Source: Sordariomycetes sp. S80-01Y (Eukaryota; Ascomycota; Sordariomycetes). From it: a DNA stretch of 64,000 bases. The notes under the pieces were generated by a model that was not told the origin of the DNA, did not search any database, and saw only the letters and a list, made by a program, of their open reading frames with translations. Positions 11,767-22,631 of this stretch are shown here, piece after piece. Numbering within the stretch: the stretch's first letter is position 1; each line of letters begins with the position of its first letter. The position numbers were made by a program, and so were the translations under genes. The stretch spans positions 1,054,001 through 1,118,000 of the forward strand of contig JAXQJY010000028.1 of the NCBI GenBank assembly GCA_037042185.1, read 5' to 3'.

Positions 11767-12702
11767 ATGCCTCCACGGAAGAGAGCCCGTGGCGGAGCTC
11801 AAGCCACCGCGACCCCTACACGAGCATCTGTCGACAACGATGCCATGGACATCGACAGCCCTCGACCTGGCGGTGCAAAGTCGGCTTCGCCAGGTAATCA
11901 AGAGGCGCTGAAACAGAACGAGTGCTGGACAGATGATCAGGTTGCGTCGTTATTCAAGGGCGTCATTCGGTGGAAGCCCGCTGGTAAGCGCACAATATGA
12001 GAACTCTTGCAGGACAAATTTGTTGACGAGAGCACAGGCATGCACAAACATTTTCGCATGATTGCTATCTCTGAACATCTCCGAAACCACGGCTTCGATC
12101 CCGATTACCACAAGCACACCCGGATTCCCTACATTTGGCAAAAGTTACGGACATTCTACAACCTGGACATAATTGACGAGCGGGAAAGCATTGAGGACGA
12201 TGAGCAGGAGGATCGATACAATGAGTTCTCGCTGCCTAGCGCAATCTTCGGAGAGGCCATGTATCAGCGTCGCTTCGCGGACTCTGCTGATCCGCCGTCG
12301 TCGCCGCCTCAGCTCGATTTAGAGACTGGCTCATCACCAGCCAAGAAGCGCAAGCGGGGAGACACTGTGTCTCGAACAAGAGGAACATCCCGGGAAGATA
12401 CTGAGGAAGTGACGGACGCGCAGTCACCTGGGCGGTCGACTAGAGGCTCGAGAGGTAGGACCAGGGCTGCCAGCGCTGCAAAGGCTGAGAAGGCCGATAC
12501 AACAGAGGATGAAAGACAGGAAGAGGAAAGCGAGGAAGAGGCCGAGGAAAGTGGCTCTGAGGAGGACGAGGAAGAGGAGCAGGAGGAAGTTGGGGATAGT
12601 GAAGCGGACACTGCTACACAGTCGACAAAGTCAGGGAGGGGGGCACCGCGGACAAGAGGGCGAGCTGCTACTAGCACCAGATCGAGCAGGCGGAAGAAGT
12701 GA
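11767..12702 (+). CDS. EAF7: NuA4 subunit Eaf7 (MRGBP family)
   Basis: Subunit of the NuA4 histone acetyltransferase; with Eaf3/MRG15 it forms a chromatin-reading module. Exons 11767..11983 and 12038..12702 are joined across a 54-nt intron (11984..12037, GTAAGC...ACAG), giving 293 aa. The join restores the family core: [20 protein letters not shown] runs into [20 protein letters not shown], then [14 protein letters not shown]. Using the nearer CAG at 12012 would leave an impossible 29-nt intron and a shifted frame. After the CT20/Eaf7 domain (about 50-160) the protein is disordered, with basic blocks and a Glu/Asp tract ([10 protein letters not shown]), and ends in a basic tail ([16 protein letters not shown]). 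It is convergent with the Rrn5-like gene, with ends 77 bp apart. Confidence 0.92.
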
Positions 12703-12779
12703 GGACCCACGCACGTGTTCGTGGAGTTGGCCGTGGTTGATACCCTGTCTTAGGACTCATTCTGAGTGAATCTCATGGT

Positions 12780-14429
12780 TTAATCTCTGTGCCTTTCTGC
12801 AGCGTCCTCCCAGTGCTCGCGATATCGGGTGTTGCTCCTCCAATTCCCGCCCAACGGAAACATGCCTTCAACATCCATCACCGACTTCTGCGGGCGACTC
12901 AGGCTAGGAGGTTTTGGGAGCTCCAGGGGCGGCGGCTTCTGCAGCAGCTTCCACATCTCTGCTTCTTCTTCCAAGCTTGCTTGTTGGTCGACTTCTTCAG
13001 CTAATCGCTCCTGCTGACGCTCAACTGCAATTCGATGTTCGAGGGCTTGCTGCAGGCGTCGTGTTTCCGAGTAAGTCGCGGCGGAGAAAAGGAAGACTTC
13101 ACTGGCTTCCTCCTTTATAGACCTCCGTTCGATCAGGGCTGCTTTCTTGGTGTCCTCGTCGTCGTCTGGTGAAGAGGTCTCAGAGGATGTGCTCTCCCCT
13201 TCTTCGCTGTCTTCATCCGATAACTCGAAGTGCTGTGGCTCAAGGTCGTGGTCGTTCCCTGAATCAGGCTCTCCGTTGCCTTCAAGCGCATTCTCTACAT
13301 CCCTAGGGTCCATAGGTCCTGCTTCATCATCGCTGTCATCCTCATCGTATACATCTATACGCAAGCGTCGCGAGCTCTTGCGCCAGAACTCCTTAGAATT
13401 TGTAGGCATGTTCAACGACTCCAGAGCCGCAGCAACGTCGATCTTTCCAATAGCATTCTTCGTCTCAGGCCGATACTGTTGCTGAGCTCGGATTCGCGAA
13501 GAGGCGGTGAATATGGCCGTTTGGACTATACGCTTCGTAATTGACAAAGTGAGAGAGTAGAAATCCTCCAGAGTCGTTGCCCATATTGACGGCGGTTTGT
13601 TGTCGACGTGGTTCCAGTTGTCTCCAGGGATCGAGGAGTTCATGAACATGCTTTGTGAGAGCTTGAGCCAGTTCCTCAATTTGAAGAGCTTGAGCGATGG
13701 CATTTGACTACCACCCAGATCCTCATCCCCTCGCTCCAGCCTGCGAGCAATGTCGGGTGTTAAGTCCCAAGTCTCACCCCACAAGCTCTCCTCACGCTTT
13801 TGCTCCTTGCGCTCTTGTCTGAGGGAGAGCGCATCCGCGGCTTCATCAAGAGCGTGGCAGCACTGTTGGCTCAGCTCGAAAGCCGCTGGGTGTTCTGCCT
13901 TGGCGACCAGCTGCCGACTGCCCACGGAGTCTCTTTTTGACTTCGAATTTTCCAGCGCTTGGATGAAGGCTTCTACCTCGAGCTCGCCCTTCGTGCCGAT
14001 TGTTTCCGTAATGCTGCGGGTGTTGTCCCTGCCGAGTCTCGTAATTGTTTCAAACAGAAGTCCTTTCTCAATATCTGTCCATGACGTGAGTCCGAACTGA
14101 GACGATGTGAGCTGCTCCGTGTGCTGATGAAAGCTATCGATCCTCGATGCCGCATCCCTAATCTCGCTGTTGAGAAGGTCGAGATAGTCGCCATTCAGGG
14201 CTCCTTTCTGGCGCTTTAGTGGCCGGAAGGCTTCGAAATCAGCTGCCGATCGCTTCAAGTCACCATTGTGTTGGTCATCAGGGTCGGACCCAGAGATGGA
14301 AACCACGCTTCCCTCGGAACCACGGCTAGGGGGCCGAAGATGTGTCGAAGGTATCTGCGGCACGTCGCTCATCTGCGTGGGAGAAGACGACCTCTTGACA
14401 TTTGACGGCTCAGGACTTGAGTCGGTCAT
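12780..14429 (-). CDS. Rrn5-like RNA polymerase I upstream activation factor subunit
   Basis: Probable Rrn5 homologue, part of the UAF complex that binds rDNA promoters for Pol I. Single exon, 549 aa. The start is the ATG at 14429; the frame is open upstream but without ATG. After an acidic, Ser-rich leader comes a histone-fold-like segment (NGDYLDLLNSEIRDAASRI), then a SANT/Myb-like region (LTSSQFGLTSWTDIEKGLLF, ITRLGRDNTRSITETIGTKG, EVEAFIQALE). This order matches Rrn5. The C-terminal half has acidic stretches (about 13.15-13.35 kb) and a Gln/Glu-rich helix (RLQQALEHRIAVERQQERLA). A SANT-containing transcription factor is secure; Rrn5 itself is an inference from domain order and motif wording. 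Confidence 0.75.
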   Translation of the reverse strand: MTDSSPEPSNVKRSSSPTQMSDVPQIPSTHLRPPSRGSEGSVVSISGSDPDDQHNGDLKRSAADFEAFRPLKRQKGALNGDYLDLLNSEIRDAASRIDSFHQHTEQLTSSQFGLTSWTDIEKGLLFETITRLGRDNTRSITETIGTKGELEVEAFIQALENSKSKRDSVGSRQLVAKAEHPAAFELSQQCCHALDEAADALSLRQERKEQKREESLWGETWDLTPDIARRLERGDEDLGGSQMPSLKLFKLRNWLKLSQSMFMNSSIPGDNWNHVDNKPPSIWATTLEDFYSLTLSITKRIVQTAIFTASSRIRAQQQYRPETKNAIGKIDVAAALESLNMPTNSKEFWRKSSRRLRIDVYDEDDSDDEAGPMDPRDVENALEGNGEPDSGNDHDLEPQHFELSDEDSEEGESTSSETSSPDDDEDTKKAALIERRSIKEEASEVFLFSAATYSETRRLQQALEHRIAVERQQERLAEEVDQQASLEEEAEMWKLLQKPPPLELPKPPSLSRPQKSVMDVEGMFPLGGNWRSNTRYREHWEDAAERHRD

Positions 14430-15545
14430 GATTGCTGTCGACTTTTGGGCTGTGGGTTGCGTGCATTGTTCGGGAGTGACAACAGCTCGACATCCAATCA
14501 AGCTCTGGCAGCGAAATATCTAAGTGGATGAGCGTTGAGCGCTGTTTTTCGGCTGTTGAGGGCCACAGATAGAAGCCCAGTAGAGGCTTTGGAAATCGCC
14601 GTGTCAGACCCGGCCCAAGAGTTGATGTCCAAGTATGTTAGACCTCCGGGCTGATGAGTGCAGGGTTTGCGCTAAGGTGGTGCAACTGTGGCGCTAACCC
14701 ACCACGCTAGTTTAGCTACGGGGCGCTCGCCGCCGGGAGTTGCACCTCTCATCCTCCTCCATCAACGTCCTCTTTAGTATACAGCCAAATTCCCAAAAAT
14801 TGGGGGAAGTTGTTGAGTCATGACCGTCTGTGGCTTACATAGGACTGTCATGGCACACGTTTTGAAACGACTAAAGGGTTCTTGTGGGTTCGTATTGCAA
14901 CATCTCCGGTCACTCTCCTTAACCGGTTATCCTACCCTAGACAGCCCTGGTCAACCAGCGTAAGTAAATGTATATGAAGATAGTCAAGTGACCATCTTTT
15001 CTCCTTTTCGAGAACTTCGGGTTCCGATAGGTTCGGGGAATATGGCGAAAGGCTTCCATTGCTCCAGCTTGTAATCTGGGAACACACCTTTCGAATCAAA
15101 CTATTCAAAAGTTGCCCCGGGGAATGGGCTCTTCGGTGACAACTGAAAACGAACAACCTAGTTCCAAGAATTTACAAGTTATGCACACTTTAAAAGACAC
15201 TGCCCATCACGCCTACGAATGACACGTAGACATTCAGCTACATGCCTCCTTTAGTCTTGTTCGGTTCCATGAGTGAGCCAGGTCACCCAATTTTGTCAGC
15301 CACCCAGGCGGACTATCTGTGGGTCTTCCGCTCGGCTGCATGACGTCGGTCGAAGTACTGCAATATCAGCAGGACCGCCTACGCAAGCGTTCTCTTGCTA
15401 GTAGGTACATTGAGGATCGTACTAAGATTTCATATGCGACTCAAATCTCCTGGACAGTCGCGAAAAGTTATCGAGAACAACGTCGACGACACGCGCCTCA
15501 TACCTTCATTGCAACTACCGCAACAAGCCAAAATCGCCATGAGCA
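14430..15545. other. Intergenic region between the Rrn5-like gene and IRC3
   Basis: About 1.1 kb with no gene I can support. It contains a small inverted repeat, CCCAA-aaa-TTGGG, near 14.79 kb, and scattered short open frames. It holds both divergent promoters. Confidence 0.45.
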
Positions 15546-17596
15546 ATGCTACGCTCAATAGCGAGGTGCTTGTTGACGTCGCGGGCACGGCTTGCCGCAC
15601 CTCCAGTGCCCCGTGCGGTCGCAAACAGATGCTGCTACGTGACAGCAGCCTCTGAACCGCAAAAACGACTGAAGCTGAGAGATTATCAAGAGGAGAGCAT
15701 TAAGTCAGTTTTATCGGCGTTGAAACGAGGGTCAAAAAGGGTCGGCATTTCTTTAGCGACAGGGAGCGGCAAGACGGTGAGTCTCACCTTGCTGATTGAA
15801 CACTGAACTATCACTCACTTGCCTAGGTCATTTTCACGCAGTTGATCGAGAGGATACGAAAGCGCGAAAATGGCGCGAATAGTACCTTGATTCTGGCTCA
15901 TCGCCGTGAGCTAGTAGAGCAAGCTGCGAAGCACTGCCAACGAAACTATCCTGACAAGAGGATAGAGATTGAGATGGGCTCACTCCACGCTTCTGGTACC
16001 GCCGACATCACTATTGCCAGTGTTCAAAGCATCAACTCGAAAGATCGCCTCGATAAGTTCGACCCAGACAACTTCAAGCTTGTGCTGGTCGATGAAGCAC
16101 ACCACATCGTTGCGTCCGGCTATATGCGGGTGTTGGAGCACTTCGGTCTTAACAAGAAGCAAGACGTTTCCCCGGCCTTGGTTGGCGTATCGGCAACATT
16201 TGCCAGATTCGACGGTGTAAGGCTTGGCGCAGCTATAGACGAGATTGTCTACCACAAGGACTACGTGGAGATGATATCCGACAAATGGCTCTCCGATGTT
16301 GTCTTCACCACCGTCGACTCAACAGCCAACCTGTCGAAAGTGAAGAACAATGGTTTCGGTGATTTCCAGACCGGTGATCTTTCAAGAGCGGTCAACACGC
16401 AGAAAATCAACGAAGTTACGGTTCGAAGTTGGATGGCGAAAGCCGCGGGGCGGAAGTCTACGCTCGTCTTCTGCGTTGACTTGGCTCACGTGGCTGGCCT
16501 GACGCACACGTATCGACAATTTGGCTACGACGCCCGTTATGTCACTGGAGACACTCCTAAAGTCGAGCGCGGGGAGATTCTCGATGCGTTCAAGCGTGGA
16601 GAGTTTCCCGTCCTGGTGAACTGCGGCGTCTTCACAGAGGGAACAGACATTCCCAACATCGACTGCATCGTCCTTGCTCGGCCAACCAGGTCCCGCAACC
16701 TTTTGATCCAGATGATAGGTCGAGGGATGCGACTACACAAGGGCAAGGAAAATTGTCACATCATTGATCTGGTCTCCAGCTTGACGACGGGCATCGTGAC
16801 GACGCCCACGCTGTTCGGCTTAGACCCGAACCTAATCATGGACAAGGCTTCCGTTAAGGATATGGAGACGATCAAGGAGAAGAAAAAACAAGAAGAGGAA
16901 GCATTAAAAGATGCATACGCAAGAGGCGAAGGACCCAAGATGCCTTCTGCTACCGCTGTGACGTTTACAGACTACTCGTCTGTTCTGGATCTGATTGCCG
17001 ATACTTCGGGCGAGAGGCACGTTAGGGCGATCAGCAATAATGCCTGGGTACAAGCAGGACCTGAGAAGTTCGTCCTGAGTGCACCGAGTGGCTCCTACAT
17101 ACGAATTGAAAGAATAGCCGATCAGCCCGCGTCGTCTGGCAGTTCGGTTGGCGATCGTCTTCCTCAACTAGCCCAGGCAGTCTACAAGGCAGTCGAAGTC
17201 CGGGCTCTACCCCCTGGAATCGGCAAATCACCATTCGCAGCGCCGCGAGAGATCCTCACCGCGTCTACTTTCGCAGATGCTGTCCAAGGAGCAGACACTT
17301 ACGCAGAACACGCGTTTCCCTTCACTTTCATCAATCGCCACCAAGCATGGCGCAATTACGCCCCAACGCAGGGCCAACTCGATTTTATCAATAAGTTACG
17401 GGGACAGGAGAAACCTCTCGGGCTGAAAGATTTGACAAAGGGCAAGGCTGCTGATATGATCACCAAACTCAAGCACGGGGCTCGAGGCCAGTTCTCCAAG
17501 CTAGAAGCAGAGAAGCGGCGGTTGTTCAAACAACAGTCGCTCATGGACGCAAAGGGGTCGAGAGAGAGGGTCAAGGTCGGGCCTGTGGCAGCCTGA
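15546..17596 (+). CDS. IRC3: Mitochondrial SF2 helicase Irc3
   Basis: Double-stranded DNA translocase of the mitochondrial genome, SF2 class related to RecG/UvsW; yeast mutants lose mtDNA integrity. Exons 15546..15776 and 15827..17596 surround a 50-nt phase-0 intron (15777..15826), giving 666 aa. The N-terminus is Arg/Ala-rich without acids (MLRSIARCLLTSRARLAAPP), a good mitochondrial presequence. Helicase motifs follow in order: Q-like LRDYQEESI, Walker A ATGSGKT at the exon junction, LAHRRELVEQ, Walker B VDEAHH, VGVSATF, TEGTDIPNID, and motif VI QMIGRGMRLHKGK. The C-terminal region has the Irc3-type extension. The frame of the preceding non-coding sequence is closed, supporting the chosen ATG. 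Confidence 0.87.
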
Positions 17597-18899
17597 TTTG
17601 CTGCACGGTGGTGCTTTGTATACTGTGTACTATCAATCAAGTAAGGCGTTCGGGAGCATTACTTTATCTGGGTCGATGGGAAGGGGTTATTAGCAAATCA
17701 GTAGAAGAGTAGGCCAAACCCTAGAACAAATCATTTTCGCTACGTCTGTTTGGCTATATGTACAGCGATGTTGACATGGAATCGACGCTCTCGACTTCGA
17801 GTCGACAATCCGGATCATCCTGATGCTTTCGGTATCAAAAGTATGCAGCCTTCTGATCTAGATGGTCCACACTTTGGAGCAACCCATTTACTTACACGAA
17901 TAAAGAACGCCAAGTAGTGTCAAGAATAGGGACGTGAGCTCTGAGTGGCTATGGCACAAGGCGGCATAGCTGTCGTGGCTGCTCCTTGTAGACAACCAGC
18001 CCCTGAAAAGACGAGTGAGTATCTCTTGTAGGAAGATGCTGAGCGGAGATCGATTGGCCGGAGCGACTGGAATCAAGGAGATGTTGCACTATTTCCCAGC
18101 CCGTTGCCGAGGCTCTTCGGTGATAGATGCGAAGAACTACGTATCTAGATCCGGGTCACGATAACTAATTTGAATTTCGTTAAGAACCGCTTTCAAACCA
18201 GTCTACCATGTTGATGTATAAACCCTTTCTCGCGTTGTCTGCGCGGCTCTGTCTTTGCACTGCGCACTCTTAGGTTAAGAGGGCGATAGAGATCGCATTT
18301 AACGAAACCTTAGTGGGGGGTATCTCGGTATGTCCAAGGGGCCGTACTTCGCACTTCAACGTTTATAAACCACGATATGTAATATCTTCTCCCCTCGAAC
18401 GGATGATATAAGCCCTCTTTATCTAAATCTGATCGTATCTATAAACCCACCCAAACTATTAGTAATTATGGCGAAGGTTTGCCTAAGCTAATCGTGAATC
18501 CGGGGACTATATAGTGTAATGGGCTGGCCTTATGTAGCAACGGTAGGGGCTCGTATTGAAGTTTATCTAAGTCTAAGGAAGAAAGAAGAGATCAAAGGGG
18601 AAGCGTAGTGCCCTCGCACTTATAAAGCTGCGAATTCGAAGGGGTCTAGTAGGGCCTTGTCTCTGACGGAAATTCGGTTCAAGGAAAAGTGTGTTCCAAG
18701 GCTCGAGTTGGCCGCCGCCGAGTCCATAACAGGGGCTTGTCCCACAACAACATCGGATTCAATTATGCGCTAGGATAATGACAATAAATAGTCCTTAGTG
18801 AAACTCACTAGCTTTAGCAAAATACAAGTTGGGTTAATCATCTCGTGTCGGGCTGCATAGCTAACTATGATATCTCTTCCCCTAATGGAAAAATCCTAG
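17597..18899. other. Gene-free, TpA-rich stretch
   Basis: No coding region can be supported. Dinucleotide use is skewed in part: in 18,361-18,480 I count 16 TpA steps against 7 CpA plus TpG. That pattern is expected from repeat-induced point mutation (C to T at CpA). No terminal repeats or transposase motifs are recognisable, so if this was a mobile element it has decayed past recognition. Confidence 0.4.
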
Positions 18900-18907
18900 C
18901 ACAGCCA

Positions 18908-19139
18908 CGGCGAGCACGGCCATCAAACGACCGAAAACATAGATCCACAGGATTTCTTGCACGATGATGTTCCAAAGGTCAAGTACTTCACAAATGGTTT
19001 CATAAACGATGAGTTGGTTCTTACGACAGCAGATGGTGGTACTCAGCCGGCTATCGAATGGGGCGATCTCACCGAGGAGGCTAGGTACTCCTTGAGCCAG
19101 GATGTGTTGAAGGAGGCCATTGTTCCCTTCTCACCGTGA
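18908..19139 (+). pseudogene. Unidentified coding remnant
   Basis: A stretch of about 75 codons reads like coding sequence (for example VPKVKYFTNGFINDELVLTT and WGDLTEEARYSLSQDVLKEA) but has no ATG and no clear upstream exon. After the TGA at 19137-19139 the same frame stays open for another 30 or so codons (EGIEETWADISRPDWGVY). This suggests a truncated gene with a nonsense change. I do not recognise the family. It lies beside the TpA-rich stretch, in keeping with local decay. Confidence 0.3.
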
Positions 19140-19494
19140 GGACAAGTTCGAGAAGGGATTGAGGAGACCTGGGCTGACATATCAAGGCCTGATTGGGGAG
19201 TATATGCACTTAGATGGTGCTTATTTTGAGGTGTAGTTTACCGGTAGCCGGTTTTGGGTGGGGGTACCATAGACGCAGTCAAGAACCAGTAGACTGTTGT
19301 GTGAGGGTCTTGATTTTTCAATGGAGCGTATGTGTAGATGCATCATATGGCCTCCAAACTGTACATGAGCTCACGGCTTCCAAAAGCTCATCAACACTGA
19401 CTGGTGGTCTTGAAGGAGACCGAGGTATTCAATGCTATTTGGATGCTTTGATGTTACTCTAACTAACTGTTACCTGCATCTTGTCCGATGTCCT

Positions 19495-21198
19495 CTAGTC
19501 AATCTTAATCCGAACTGAGATCGAACCCTTCTTTGTCTGCGCAACGATTAAGTCATGATCGTACCAAATATCTTCTATGGTAGTTTCGTAAAGACTCGCC
19601 CGAGGTATGACTCGAAGGGCCATGAGGGCTGCCATGTGATACACTTCGGCCCAAGCCAGCCTAAAAGGCATCTGAGTCAGTATAATCTAACAGAAACATC
19701 ATCGATCGCGACTTTTGACAAGGAGAGAAAGTCAACTTACTGTTCACCAACGCAGGAGCGACTGCCCCTTCCAAAGGCAATCAGGAACTTCTGAAGCTTG
19801 TAATTGGGCAGGCCATCAACAAGCCACCTTTCTGGAATGTACTTGTCAGGATCAGGGAAGAGGCTTTCATCCCAATGATTGATCATGGAGGTCATGCCAA
19901 TGGGTGTACCTCGCTTAATCACCCATTCTGTCTTACCGTCTTTGCTCTTGTACACGAGGTCCTCGTCGCGAGCGATCCTAGCTGACCTGTGCGACACACC
20001 TGGCATCATGCGAAGCGACTCCTGAATGACGGCCCAAAGGTAGGGGCGCTGCTCCAGCTCTGTCCACTTAAGGTTGGAATGATTAAGACCCTCGAGGTCC
20101 TGCATAAGCCGAGCATAGATCTTTGGTTGAGCCAGAAGATGGTAAGTTATCACCGTCAGGGTCGCTGCGGTAGTCTCTGTACCTGCGAGCAGGAAGTTGA
20201 AACCCTCGCCGGATAGGCGATACATTGTCTTCTCCTCAGGCGGCAGTATCTTGCTCTCTTGGAGCTCGGCGAACACTCGGCCGTTGTCGGGGTCGCTGAG
20301 TGCCGCTTTGATGTAACCTGGGATGACAACATTCATCTGTCTCATGACATTCTTGATGTCCTCGCCCATGTAGTCGGAGAGCATGGGCATAATTTGTGCC
20401 ATCTTCCGCGCGAGAGAATTGTGCCTCATCATGTAAGCACTATTGAAGAATGATTTGACCCACGTGGCGAAGTTGGGCTCCCAGCCTTCCTGTGCAATGA
20501 ACCCCATAGACTCGCCAAATGCGAATTGCGAGATGATGTCGGCCGTAAAGCAGTTGAAGGCATCCTTGACGTCGAAGGCCTTGCCACCGGCCGACTGTAG
20601 CATCTTGTCGGCCACGAGCTGAGAGAACTCGCGCACCTCGCCCTCCAGCTTGAGAACCTGTTGTCGCGAGAAGAAGCGAGACAGCGCTCCCTTTCGCATG
20701 CGATGAACTTCGTGGGGAACGGTTGAGAAGCCCGTAACAGACACAGGCCCAGCGCCGCCTGTATTCAGCTGGTGCTGCCATTTGTCGCGGACGCGGCCTG
20801 GACCAGCGTAGATCTCGTCGGTGAAATGAGGGTCTGAGCAGTGAAGCTCATCCGGGTTGATTCGGACGATGGGGCCTACGATATAATGTCGTGGTGAGCC
20901 ATGGACCGAATTGAAAACCCATCGGCACCGCTCGGGCTAAACAGAACTTACCATAGGTCTTGTGCATTTGCGCAATGACTTTGCCATAGCGTCCCTTCAA
21001 GATCCAGTCATAGTACGCTTCATAGAGATAGCTGGCTGCCGCAATCTTGGGACCGGGAAAACGGTACAGCGGGTGGAAAGGCGAGATATTGTAGATGGCA
21101 CGAAATGTGCCGCAGACTATGGAGATACCGACGAGATATAGTATTGTGGTAGGTGCGTTTGCCACAGCGAGGTCGAGGACGGAGGATTTCTTGTCCAT
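19495..21198 (-). CDS. Cytochrome P450 monooxygenase (trichodiene-oxygenase-like type)
   Basis: Membrane-anchored microsomal P450, likely in secondary metabolism or detoxification. Three exons: 21198..20952, 20875..19741 and 19660..19495, with introns of 76 and 80 nt, giving 515 aa. The N-terminus has one hydrophobic anchor (TTILYLVGISIVCGTF) and the proline hinge PLYRFPGPK. The I-helix AGTETT, the ExxR helix (QESLRM) and the heme loop FGRGSRSCVG are all present, so it should be catalytically competent. The last intron splits the codon just after the heme loop, so the final 55 codons are a separate exon (LAWAEVYHMAALMALRVIP). The subfamily guess comes from overall wording and is weak. No backbone synthase gene is nearby, so no biosynthetic cluster is evident. 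Confidence 0.92.
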
Positions 21199-22631
21199 GA
21201 TGTGCGTATGAACAGGTGCGGACGAGGCAAGCTACGCTCGCAAAGTAAAGCGTAAAGGGGCACAGGCTGAGACACGTCCAAATGAAGACCGCTTAATTGT
21301 TGCTGTTCTGGGATCCAAGCATGGTTAGCAATGCCTTACTGCCTGTTTACGCCCCAACTCGAAAGAAAAGACGGGACGGGACGGGCAGCTCTTGTTTTAA
21401 AGGCAGACATGGATTGCTCTGCAGAAAAGCTCACCCGATGTAACAGTAGCTCTCGGATACCGAAGTGAGCAGGATACCGCAGCTTGTGGGGACTGTTGGT
21501 TGCAAGAGCGTTGGGATGTTGGCGTTCATCGTGTTCGCTATTGAGGAGCGCGGAGTTATACCCGGGAGCGGACGGAAGCGCCGTGCTTGTTGGTTCTGGG
21601 ATGCGCAGAATTTAGGCAAATGCAGCTACCAAGACGTCAAGAGCCAACGCTTCATTTGTGATTATGAGATTCACAGGTAAGGCCGGGAGGCTTCCCTACA
21701 TGCAAGCATCGGGCAGGTCCCACCAGCGAACCGAGCGTAAGTCTCCTCATACTTGCTCTACTCTTGTTCTCATACCGCCTGAGAGCATTTTTCTCGAGGC
21801 GAGAGTGAATTTATCAACAATATTTCACAGTATCATTGCTAGGCAACGCTAAACTTCATACACGTAGCAGTTAAGCTCAGCATGTAGACCAACGACGTAG
21901 GGAGCCTGTAGGTCCTGGTGCTGTTACCAACAGACACTTTCCACGAGAGATTCACCAAATCATCGTGCTGTCTTGCGTAGTAGTGAGGGGTTAGTGTCTC
22001 CACCTGACAGCTCTGGCAGCCGTTGGCGGTCAGGGGTGGTCCTGTCGCCGGGTCCAGTCCTGCATATCCGCGGATACCCATGGTTGTTCCCCTGTCGAGG
22101 TCTGACTAACACCACTTCACCAGTTGGGAGCCCCTAGGGTCAAGTCATCCGAGAGCACCTCAGTCTAGGAACTTCGATGAGAGCTGCTTGTCGGTAAGAT
22201 CAACGTTTTCTATGTAGCGCTTTCTCGAGGATAGAACTGAAATCTTGTGTCGGATTTCATGCTGACTAGACTCGAAGATATGTTTCTGCTTCATTAAATG
22301 CTCTCTGCCTGTATTTCCGCTGATCAAAAGAATATTTGTCGTTGCTACAACCTGCGACATGAGCATGCAAGAGTCTCTGGGGTTAAAGACCGGGGTTTGT
22401 GCTGTGTTGGTAGTCTCCAGTCTTACATGCTAGTCAACTCCTCGCAGTCATAGCTCTTCTTCAACGATATGAGAATATTTTGCCTCCTTCATCGTACATA
22501 CCGGACTTTTGTAAAGGTTTTCTCTTTCTACCTTGCGGACGAAGTGTTCCCAGCTACAAGCGTTCCCGTCCTTCCTAACTCAACGCTTGATACTTGAGTC
22601 TCAGTGGTTTCATATCTTTCTCCTACACGCC
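21199..22631. other. Intergenic region, P450 to rhodopsin-domain gene
   Basis: About 1.4 kb between divergent genes. A GACGG-GACGG-GACGG triplet occurs near 21.37 kb. The one ATG-started frame of note, 21,839-22,081 on the minus strand (80 codons), has no recognisable features and was not called. Confidence 0.4.

Noticed and set aside
12309-12710. 133-codon minus-strand Ser-rich frame
   Set aside because: Antisense shadow of the acidic tail of EAF7.
21839-22081. 80-codon minus-strand ATG frame with a CxxC motif
   Set aside because: Too short, no homology I recognise and no flanking exons; may be a relic but cannot be supported.
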